DNA of 5,546 nucleotides, from positions 1 through 5,546 of the forward strand of contig JAJFMS010000295.1 of the NCBI GenBank assembly GCA_020696885.1, given 5' to 3'. Under the pieces are notes generated by a model. The model was given only the letters and a program-made list of their open reading frames with translations. It did no database searches and was not told the DNA's origin. Both the position numbers and the translations under genes were made by a program. The stretch's first letter is position 1. The number at the start of each line of letters is the position of its first letter. Source of the stretch: Armatimonadota bacterium (GTDB lineage: Bacteria > Armatimonadota > SYMT01). Below, one piece after another: positions 1 to 4,648 of the stretch.

Positions 1-1042
1 TAACCAGCGCGAGCACCGGGAACGCGCCGCGCACGACCACCGGATCCGGGTGAGTGCGAAGCCGGACTGCGGCGAACAGCGCCAGGAGCCCGAGCAGGAT
101 GGCGTAGGCATGACCGAGACGGCTGAGGCGGCGGACGAAGTCGTTGTAATGCCCGAAGGCCGGCGGCGGGGGCAGCGGACCGTCGAACGCGTAGCCGCCC
201 ATCAACTGCCCCACCACCATACTCGCCAGCACCAGGCCCCAACCCCAGCGCTCTAGCGGCGTGCCGTTCCGGAACGCGAGCCAGACCGCCACCCCCGCGC
301 CGAACAGCACCGCGTCTGCGGGAAGCCACAGGAGGTACTTGAGCGGCAGCGGGCCGAGCGCCGCGATGGTGAGGATCAGCGGCATTCCGGCCGCGCCCAC
401 CGCCAGGGCTGGACCGCCCCATTTTGCCGCGCCCTTCTCGGGCGGGAAACCGGCGAGGTGCTGGAGCAGGATCGTCTGGAGCGGCAGCGCGATGGCGGCC
501 ACGCCGGCCAGCCGTAGCATCCGGAGGCGGACGCCGTCCTCGGCGCCCAGATGGGGCGGGAACAGTTCCGGCCGCAGCAACACCACGGCTGCTCCGGCGT
601 CCAGCGTCATCCCGAAGACGAGGGTCCAGAGAGCCGCCCGGACGAGGCCCGGCGCCTCCGCCCGGCCCGCGGCCACGGCCAGCGCCCCAAAGCCGGCCAG
701 GTTGAGGAGCGCACCGCCCGCCACGAGCCATGTGCCTTCGGGGCGAACGAGCTGCAGCGGGTAACCAACCGCGGTGAGCAGCGCGCCCGCCGCGGTGAGC
801 AGCCGGGCGGCCCCTGCCGTGCGGTGTTGGAGCAGGCCCGGCGACAGCACGAGCTGCACGAGGAGCTGGAGGAACCCCATCCCCAGTACCACCGCCTGCG
901 CCAGGCGGGCGGCGGTGCGCAGGCTGCCGGCCAGCAGGGCCGGGTCCCGCACCTCCAGCGCCCACGGGTCCAACGCCGCACCCCAGGCGAAGCCGACGGC
1001 CAACAGGAGCCAGCCAATCGTTCCATTGAGGTGGGGGCGCAT
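1..1042 (-). CDS. Polytopic membrane protein of unknown function, C-terminus beyond the left edge
   Basis: An uninterrupted minus-strand frame of 347 residues starts at the ATG at 1042-1040 and is still open at base 1, so the C-terminus is missing. The start is well fixed: an in-frame stop lies 12 nt upstream (1055-1057) and no other start codon lies between. No clear Shine-Dalgarno precedes it. The protein is very hydrophobic, with about ten predicted membrane segments near residues 8-26, 41-63, 80-98, 105-124, 134-156, 177-198, 211-232, 235-257, 266-286 and 309-327, and another starting near 339. Between the last full segments is the block FDGPLP (286-291), then GHYNDFVRRLSRLGHAYA (297-314). 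Similar FDGP...RRL.RLGH blocks occur, as I recall, in planctomycete membrane proteins of unknown role. His298 and His311 could bind a metal or haem, but that is a guess. It is transcribed divergently from the esterase gene. The coding call is firm; the function is unknown. Confidence 0.85.
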   Translation of the reverse strand, partial: MRPHLNGTIGWLLLAVGFAWGAALDPWALEVRDPALLAGSLRTAARLAQAVVLGMGFLQLLVQLVLSPGLLQHRTAGAARLLTAAGALLTAVGYPLQLVRPEGTWLVAGGALLNLAGFGALAVAAGRAEAPGLVRAALWTLVFGMTLDAGAAVVLLRPELFPPHLGAEDGVRLRMLRLAGVAAIALPLQTILLQHLAGFPPEKGAAKWGGPALAVGAAGMPLILTIAALGPLPLKYLLWLPADAVLFGAGVAVWLAFRNGTPLERWGWGLVLASMVVGQLMGGYAFDGPLPPPPAFGHYNDFVRRLSRLGHAYAILLGLLALFAAVRLRTHPDPVVVRGAFPVLALV

Positions 1043-1119
1043 CTGTAAAGAGGTTTACCACAGGGGCGGGAGAAACGGGAGGAAGCAATGCTGCGGCCGA
1101 GAGTTCGAGGGAGTGAGCC
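1043..1119. promoter_or_regulatory. Divergent intergenic region with a 14-bp inverted repeat
   Basis: This 77-bp gap separates the divergent membrane-protein and esterase genes, so it should hold at least one promoter for each. No convincing -35/-10 pair is visible. It contains a perfect inverted repeat, GTAAA-gagg-TTTAC (1045-1058), three bases upstream of the minus-strand ATG, in an AT-richer patch; this could be an operator or a small hairpin. It also holds a tandem pair of near-identical 9-mers, CGGGAGAAA and CGGGAGGAA (1067-1084). The second provides a Shine-Dalgarno GGAGG. A regulatory role is inferred from position only. Confidence 0.35.
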
Positions 1120-1123
1120 ATGA
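1088..1123 (+). CDS. Possible 11-codon leader peptide ORF coupled to the esterase
   Basis: The ATG at 1088 has a perfect GGAGG (1078-1082) five bases upstream, which is stronger than the ribosome site of the esterase itself. It encodes MLRPRVRGSEP and stops at the TGA at 1121-1123, which overlaps the esterase ATG (1120-1122) as ATGA. That layout is typical of translational coupling. The peptide is basic, with three arginines, but resembles no known attenuator leader. An ORF this short can arise by chance, so the evidence is the SD strength and the exact ATGA junction only. Confidence 0.25.
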   Translation: MLRPRVRGSEP

Positions 1124-2049
1124 AGCGGACACGGTATCTGATCGTCGCCGGGTTGGTGGGCGTGCTGGGAGCAGCCGCGCTGGTCGCGCCGGCGCGCGGT
1201 GCGGAGAAGCCGCTGGTCCTCCCGCTCTGGCCGGGCGAGGCGCCCTCGGAGAAGGGGCCGATCGCGGCGGAAGCCGACCTGACCAAAGACTCGGACAACC
1301 TGATCGCGGGGAAGCGGCTGATCCGGCTGGGCAACGTCTCGAAGCCGACCCTGGAGATCTACCGTCCCGCGAAGGAGAAGGACACCGGGACTTCCGTCAT
1401 CATCGCGCCGGGCGGCGGCTACCACATCCTGGCCTGGGACCTGGAAGGCACGGAAGTGGCCGAGTGGCTGAACACCCTCGGGGTTACCGGCATCGTGCTC
1501 AAATACCGCGTGCCGCGCCGGCCCGGCGCTGCCCCCGGCGAGCCACCGCTCCAGCCGCTGCAGGACGCCCAGCGGGCGCTGAGCCTGGTCCGCAGCAAGG
1601 CGAAGGAATGGAACCTGGACCCGGACCGCGTGGGGATGCTCGGCTTCTCTGCGGGCGGGCACCTGACCGCCAACGCCGCCACCAACTACGACCGCCGCGC
1701 CTACGAGCCGATCGATGCGGCGGACAAGCTCTCCTGCAAGCCGAGCTTCGCGGTGGTGATCTACCCGGGCGGGATGATCAACAAAGAGGGGACAGCCCTG
1801 AACCCCGAGATCCGGGTGACGAAGGACACGCCGCCCTGCTTCTTCGCCCACGCCGGCAACGACAACGTGAGCTCGGCGAACAGCGTGCTGATGTACCTCG
1901 CGCTCAAGCAGGCCGGGGTCCCGGCCGAGCTGCACGTGTATAACACCGGCGGTCACGGCTACGGCCTGCGCCGCACGGACGAGCCGGTCACCACCTGGCC
2001 CCTCCGCTGTGAGGAGTGGCTGCGAAAGCAGGGTCTGTTAAAGCGCTGA
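1120..2049 (+). CDS. Exported alpha/beta-hydrolase, acetylxylan-esterase/BD-FAE type
   Basis: This 309-aa protein is a serine esterase of the alpha/beta-hydrolase fold, of the kind often annotated as acetylxylan esterase or endo-1,4-beta-xylanase B in planctomycetes. The probable role is removing ester groups from plant or algal polysaccharide outside the cytoplasm. A Sec signal peptide is clear: basic MKRTR, a hydrophobic core to about residue 22, and likely cleavage after APA (25) or RGA (28), with no lipobox. The mature chain carries PLWPGEAP near its start, oxyanion-hole PGGGYH (97-102), nucleophile elbow GFSAGG with Ser177, acid Asp248 in HAGNDN, and His279 in GGHGYG, so the full triad is in place. 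Cysteines 206, 240 and 297 could form a disulfide after export. The ATG is preceded by GAGGGA (1107-1112) at about seven bases. The true substrate cannot be read from sequence. The SMR-type gene follows 73 bp downstream on the same strand. Confidence 0.93.
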   Translation: MKRTRYLIVAGLVGVLGAAALVAPARGAEKPLVLPLWPGEAPSEKGPIAAEADLTKDSDNLIAGKRLIRLGNVSKPTLEIYRPAKEKDTGTSVIIAPGGGYHILAWDLEGTEVAEWLNTLGVTGIVLKYRVPRRPGAAPGEPPLQPLQDAQRALSLVRSKAKEWNLDPDRVGMLGFSAGGHLTANAATNYDRRAYEPIDAADKLSCKPSFAVVIYPGGMINKEGTALNPEIRVTKDTPPCFFAHAGNDNVSSANSVLMYLALKQAGVPAELHVYNTGGHGYGLRRTDEPVTTWPLRCEEWLRKQGLLKR

Positions 2050-2126
2050 TGGCTCCTCTCGCCGCTGGTTTGAGTGCCCCTGACGTCGCTGCCGGAGACA
2101 GGAAGTTGAATAGGGCGGAGCCATGA
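2049..2126 (+). CDS. Possible 25-codon ORF bridging the esterase and SMR genes
   Basis: This short frame fills the gap between the two genes exactly. Its ATG (2049-2051) overlaps the esterase stop as TGATG, and its TGA (2124-2126) overlaps the ATG of the next gene as ATGA. The peptide starts MAPLAAGLSAPDVAAG and ends RKLNRAEP. It has no membrane segment and no recognisable family. No Shine-Dalgarno is evident, so any translation would depend on reinitiation after the esterase. A 25-codon open frame is unremarkable at this GC content; only the two exact junctions make it notable. It may just be spacer. Confidence 0.2.
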   Translation: MAPLAAGLSAPDVAAGDRKLNRAEP

Positions 2127-2458
2127 TTCGCGAGATCGTCACCATCGCGGCGCTGCTGCTCCTGGCGGCGCTGCTGGAGGCCGGCGGGGATGCGCTGATC
2201 CGCTTCGGCCTGCGCGGCGCGAAGTGGGGCCTGTGGGCGGGCGCGGTGGCCCTGGTGGTCTACGGCTTCGTGGTCAACCTGGCCCGCTGGGACTTCGGGC
2301 GGCTGATGGGCGTGTACATCGCCATCTTCTTCGTGGTGTCGCAGGCGCTGGCGGTGGTGGTGTTCCGGGAGAAACTCCACGCACCCTCACTGCTCGGCGG
2401 CGCGTTGATCATTGCGGGCGGGCTGGTGCTCACCTTCTGGGTGCCCGCCGCGAAGTAG
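2123..2458 (+). CDS. Small four-helix SMR/DMT-superfamily membrane protein
   Basis: A 111-aa inner-membrane protein with four predicted helices (about residues 5-23, 35-55, 61-81 and 86-107), the size and layout of the small multidrug resistance and UPF0060/YnfA families. In helix 1, LLEAGGDALIRFGL aligns with the EmrE segment around its essential Glu14, making Glu19 the likely proton/substrate-coupling residue; Asp23 adds a second acid. Helix 3 (FGRLMGVYIAIFF, with Tyr65) and the FREKLHAPSLLGGALIIAG region match the SMR C-terminal half. The tryptophan expected after that tyrosine in classical SMR exporters (Trp63 in EmrE) is absent. This argues against a standard drug exporter and for a divergent or YnfA-like branch. 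The substrate is unknown; such proteins usually work as dimers. AGGG (2112-2115) lies seven bases before the ATG. It is probably co-transcribed with the esterase. Confidence 0.85.
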   Translation: MIREIVTIAALLLLAALLEAGGDALIRFGLRGAKWGLWAGAVALVVYGFVVNLARWDFGRLMGVYIAIFFVVSQALAVVVFREKLHAPSLLGGALIIAGGLVLTFWVPAAK

Positions 2459-2540
2459 GGAGTGTGGGAGTGTGGGAACAGTGCGGATCGCGGCCATAGG
2501 GCCGCACCCCCAGCCCACTACTCCATTACTCCACCACTCC
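2458..2540. repeat. Nested palindromic element with 8-bp-periodic arms
   Basis: Beginning at the last base of the SMR stop codon, the left arm repeats GGAGTGTG twice and then GGA (2459-2477). The right arm carries ACTCC three times at 8-bp spacing (2520-2524, 2528-2532, 2536-2540). The arms are inversely complementary: GGAGT pairs with ACTCC twice and GTGGG (2472-2476) with CCCAC (2514-2518). Inside is a perfect 6-bp stem, GCGGCC-ATAG-GGCCGC (2490-2505). An alternative pairing joins GTGCGG (2481-2486) to CCGCAC (2502-2507). No T-run follows, so it is not a classical terminator. It could be a REP- or MITE-like interspersed element, or an RNA structure ending or stabilising the upstream transcript. 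The symmetry is directly visible; the role is inferred. Confidence 0.6.
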
Positions 2541-2607
2541 AGCCTCCCGCTCCGGTGCGACTGCTTCCCGCTGGTTCCGGCTCCATGCCAGGATAGGAGT
2601 TAACGAC

Positions 2608-2886
2608 ATGCTCGCGTTCCGTGATTTCGTGCCGCGCCAGCTCCAGGCGCCGCGCCTCGGCCTCAGCGCCAAGGCGCTCCAGGGAGAGTTCGAGAGCCTG
2701 GAGTCCGCCCTTGCCGCTGCCAACGCCTGGCTGGCCGGGGCCGGCGTGGAGGTGGTGAACGTGGAGACCGTGGTCCTCCCGAACCTCTGGAACAACTGGG
2801 AGGAGGGCAGCCAGGACCCGGTGCTCGGCGGCTCCTCCGGCGCCATGTACTGGCACCAGTTCATCCGGGTGTGGTACCGGGGATAG
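2608..2886 (+). CDS. Small conserved-looking protein of unknown function
   Basis: A 92-aa soluble protein with a well-placed Shine-Dalgarno, AGGAG (2595-2599), eight bases before the ATG. It has no signal peptide or membrane segment. Order of features: FRDFVPRQL (4-12), a helix-like ESLESALAAANAWLAGAG (29-46), a strand-like VEVVNVETVVLPN (47-59), an acidic linker WEEGSQDP (64-71), and a C-terminal aromatic block WHQFIRVWYR (82-91). The helix followed by a hydrophobic strand and an aromatic closing strand suggests a compact alpha-beta fold. I recall similar small proteins in planctomycete genomes, but name no family. It stands alone between the palindromic element and the nucleotidyltransferase module and has no obvious operon partner. 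Coding is supported by the SD and the protein-like pattern. Confidence 0.75.
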   Translation: MLAFRDFVPRQLQAPRLGLSAKALQGEFESLESALAAANAWLAGAGVEVVNVETVVLPNLWNNWEEGSQDPVLGGSSGAMYWHQFIRVWYRG

Positions 2887-2916
2887 CATAACCATAGTGC
2901 GAGGGCAGGACTCGTA

Positions 2917-2946
2917 TTGCCAACGACCTGACGGAATGCGTACACT
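2917..2946 (+). promoter_or_regulatory. Possible sigma70-type promoter for the nucleotidyltransferase module
   Basis: TTGCCA (2917-2922) resembles a -35 box with one mismatch to TTGACA. It is followed after 18 bp by TACACT (2941-2946), a four-of-six match to TATAAT. Transcription would start near 2953, leaving about 33 nt before the preferred GTG start at 2986. It lies in the AT-richer gap after the 92-aa gene, where a promoter is expected. The match is moderate and untested. Confidence 0.35.
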
Positions 2947-2972
2947 GACAAACGACGAGATCTCTTGACCGT

Positions 2973-2977
2973 GAGGA
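2973..2977 (+). promoter_or_regulatory. Shine-Dalgarno that favours the GTG start at 2986
   Basis: GAGGA lies eight bases upstream of the GTG at 2986. The other in-frame starts, TTG 2965 and GTG 2971, have no comparable site, so 2986 is the better start for the following ORF. Confidence 0.45.
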
Positions 2978-2985
2978 CCCACCCC

Positions 2986-3192
2986 GTGCGCATTCAGGAA
3001 GCGCGAGGAACCATCGCGCGTGTAGTACGGAAAGTACCGATAGGCGAGGAGCCGTCGGACTTCGACTTTTGGCAGGCGCAGCCGTACCAGGCACGCCTGG
3101 AGGCGCTCGAAGCGATCCGTCAGGAATACCACCGGTGGCAGTATGATCCTGAGTCCAGACTTCAGAGACTTTATCGGATCGTTAGAAGATAA
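2986..3192 (+). CDS. Small upstream partner of a nucleotidyltransferase, antitoxin-like
   Basis: A 68-aa protein from the GTG at 2986; starting at TTG 2965 would add seven residues. The N-terminal half is strand-like and basic (VRIQEARGTIARVVRKVPI). The C-terminal half is helical and charged: DFDFWQAQPYQARLEALEAI, then RQEYHRWQYD and a basic tail LQRLYRIVRR. Small proteins with an FW...P...R..ALE.IR..Y pattern and a basic RLQR.YRI end are, as I recall, commonly encoded just upstream of AbiEii-like nucleotidyltransferases, as in toxin-antitoxin order. The last 50 nt overlap the nucleotidyltransferase start in another frame, so expression is probably coupled. Local GC is clearly lower than in flanking genes. 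The partner role is inferred from neighbourhood; no biochemical function is known to me. Confidence 0.7.
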   Translation: MRIQEARGTIARVVRKVPIGEEPSDFDFWQAQPYQARLEALEAIRQEYHRWQYDPESRLQRLYRIVRR

Positions 3193-3584
3193 CGGAGTCC
3201 GTTACCTCGTTGTGGGCGGTTATGCCGTGGCGTTTCACGGACACCCGCGTTACACCAAGGACATCGATATCTGGATCGAGCGCGAGGAGGTAAACGCCCA
3301 GCGGATTGTCCTCGCACTTGAGTGCGTTCGGCTTTGGGGGCCTGGGGATCTCCACCGATGACTTTCTTGTCGATGATCAGATTGTCCAGCTTGGCCAACC
3401 ACCACATCGGATCGATCTTTTGACCTCAGTTCCCGGTGTCGATTTCGAAATCTGCTATACCGGGCGCATTGAGGTGATCGTAGAAGGGCTGGTCGTGCGG
3501 TTCATCAGTCTTGAAGACTTGCGCCAAGCGAAGCGCGCTTCAGGACGCTACCAGGATCTCGCTGATCTGGAGAACCTACAGTAA
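3143..3584 (+). pseudogene. AbiEii/MNT-type nucleotidyltransferase interrupted by a +1 frameshift
   Basis: Two frames together encode one nucleotidyltransferase of about 146 aa. The first part, from ATG 3143, has SPDFRDFI, then the signature VVGGYAVAFHGHPRYTKDID (about residues 23-42) with GG25-26 and the metal-binding pair Asp40/Asp42. The frame then drifts and stops at TGA 3359-3361. The second part, in the +1 frame from about 3318, continues as expected: LSAFGFGGLGISTDDF, then HRIDLL with the third acidic residue (about Asp91), and ends with SLEDLRQAKRASGRYQDLAD before the TAA at 3582-3584. One extra base near 3317 (between about 3311 and 3322) explains the break; without it the gene would be full length. 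It may be a decayed toxin, a sequencing error, or less likely programmed frameshifting, since no classic slippery site is visible. The family includes toxin and abortive-infection nucleotidyltransferases that modify tRNA or protein; the target here is unknown. Confidence 0.82.
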
Positions 3585-3593
3585 GTCAAGATG

Positions 3594-3611
3594 CGCCCCT
3601 ACGGCGGGGCG
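3594..3611 (+). other. Hairpin just after the nucleotidyltransferase stop
   Basis: CGCCCC (3594-3599), a six-base loop, and GGGGCG (3606-3611) form a perfect 6-bp GC stem ten bases after the stop codon. There is no following T-run, so it could only be a weak or Rho-dependent 3' end, or chance in GC-rich DNA. Confidence 0.25.
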
Positions 3612-3682
3612 GCGATCCCGAAGCAGCGATCCGGCTTGTTTCGGCGCTTGGCAGGAGCCGTGATCGGTCGGGATGGCCACGG

Positions 3683-3707
3683 GAACAAAGGCGGTCCCCG
3701 AAACCGC
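3683..3707 (-). terminator. Candidate weak intrinsic terminator for the glycan genes
   Basis: Read on the minus strand, about 40 bases after the stop of the UbiA-family gene, GCGGT-TTCGGGG-ACCGC forms a 5-bp stem and is followed by CTTTGTT. The stem is short and the T-tract broken, so termination would be weak. The rest of the 164-bp convergent gap (3585-3748) shows no coding signal. Confidence 0.3.
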
Positions 3708-3748
3708 TGCGCTCCCCGCGGCAGACCCTCGCCATAACGGTCCCTTCG

Positions 3749-4648
3749 TTAGTGCCCCAGCAGCATCACCGCGCCCACGGTGAGGCCCCAGAGGGCGGCG
3801 CAGGCCAGCAGGTTCCGGTCTTCGATCAACTCGGAAGAGGGGTCGCCGCCTTTGCCGTGGCGGTGCATCAGGTAGAGGAACCGGAAGATCCCGTAGATCA
3901 CGAAGGGGATGGTCACCATCAGCAGCGGGCGCTCTTTCGCGGTGGGCGAGAAGAACGTGTAGAGCATGTAGGCCATCAGCGTGGCCGCCGTGACGATGGT
4001 GATGAGCTGGTCCAGCAGGCCCACCGTGTACTCTTCCAGGATCTTCCGGTGGCTGCCGGCGTCTTCCAGGGTCACCAGCTCGTTGCGGCGCTTGGCGAGG
4101 CCGATGAGCAGCGCTCCCAGCGTGGTGCACACCAGTAGCCAGGGGCTGATCTCCACGGAGATCACGGCCGCGCCGGCCGCGGCGCGCAGCACGTAGCAGC
4201 CGGAGAGCGCCATCACGTCCAGCAGCACCATGTGCTTGAGCCAGGCGGTGTAGCTGATGGTGAGCACCAGGTAGGCGCCTGCTACTATCGCGAAGTCTCG
4301 GCCTAGTGCCACGGCGCCGGCAAGCCCGGTGATCGCTACGACCACCGCGGTCACGATGGCCGTGGGAATGGCCACCAGACCCGCCGCGATCGGGCGGAAC
4401 CGCTTCTTGGGATGGTGGCGGTCCTGCTCCACGTCCGCGATGTCGTTGACGAGGTAGATGGAGCTGGAGAGCAGGCAGAACACCAGTACGCCCGCGGCCA
4501 CGCGCAGCCAGTCCGAAAGCGGGTGCCCGTGGTTCAGGGTGAACAGGATCCCCGCCAGCAGGACGGCGTTCTTCACCCACTGCTTGGGACGGAGGGCGCG
4601 GAAGAGGGAGACTATCGGAAGGGTCATCTGAGAGGCGACTTCGATCAT
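3749..4648 (-). CDS. UbiA-family prenyltransferase, decaprenyl-phosphate phosphoribosyltransferase type
   Basis: A 299-aa integral membrane enzyme. The family member Rv3806c of mycobacteria transfers 5-phosphoribose from PRPP to polyprenyl phosphate, the first committed step to polyprenyl-linked arabinose or ribose donors for surface glycans. Diagnostic motifs here: RALRPKQWVKN (17-27), the metal-binding NDIADVEQDRHHPKKRFRPI (68-87) with Asp69, Asp72 and Asp76, YTAWLKHMVLLDV (133-145), and KRRNELVTLED (186-196) in the second conserved loop. About eight or nine hydrophobic helices fit the UbiA fold, and the length is typical. The start at ATG 4648 overlaps the stop of the upstream thymidylyltransferase as ATGA, so the two are translationally coupled; an internal ATG at 4627 is an alternative start without a good SD. 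No DprE1/DprE2-like epimerase genes are in the window. The subfamily is assigned by motifs; the actual acceptor and sugar are inferred. Confidence 0.9.
   Translation of the reverse strand: MIEVASQMTLPIVSLFRALRPKQWVKNAVLLAGILFTLNHGHPLSDWLRVAAGVLVFCLLSSSIYLVNDIADVEQDRHHPKKRFRPIAAGLVAIPTAIVTAVVVAITGLAGAVALGRDFAIVAGAYLVLTISYTAWLKHMVLLDVMALSGCYVLRAAAGAAVISVEISPWLLVCTTLGALLIGLAKRRNELVTLEDAGSHRKILEEYTVGLLDQLITIVTAATLMAYMLYTFFSPTAKERPLLMVTIPFVIYGIFRFLYLMHRHGKGGDPSSELIEDRNLLACAALWGLTVGAVMLLGH

Noticed and set aside
774..1943. A 389-codon open frame on the plus strand
   Set aside because: It overlaps the esterase in the wrong frame, and its product is a Gly/Arg/Ala-rich string without motifs.
607..1956. 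A 449-codon open frame on the minus strand
   Set aside because: It is antisense to the esterase with its full catalytic triad and out of frame with the membrane protein. The product is low-complexity and Arg/His-rich, typical of a shadow frame at high GC.
2458..2486. G-quadruplex in the left arm of the palindromic element
   Set aside because: Only three GGG runs are present, with a fourth run of GG; a full three-layer quadruplex is not supported, so it is mentioned only as a side pattern.
2936..2968. Ten-codon frame MRTLTNDEIS ending at a TGA that overlaps the TTG at 2965
   Set aside because: It has no Shine-Dalgarno, and its ATG would lie upstream of the transcription start of the best promoter candidate.
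2518..3132. A 204-codon minus-strand frame across the 92-aa gene and the small partner gene
   Set aside because: It is antisense to two plus-strand genes with better start signals and motif-like sequence, and crosses the palindromic element.
3318..3324. Programmed +1 frameshifting site in the nucleotidyltransferase
   Set aside because: There is no CUU-UGA-type slippery stop with an SD-like stimulator at the junction; the in-frame stop is some 40 bases downstream, which fits mutation or error better.
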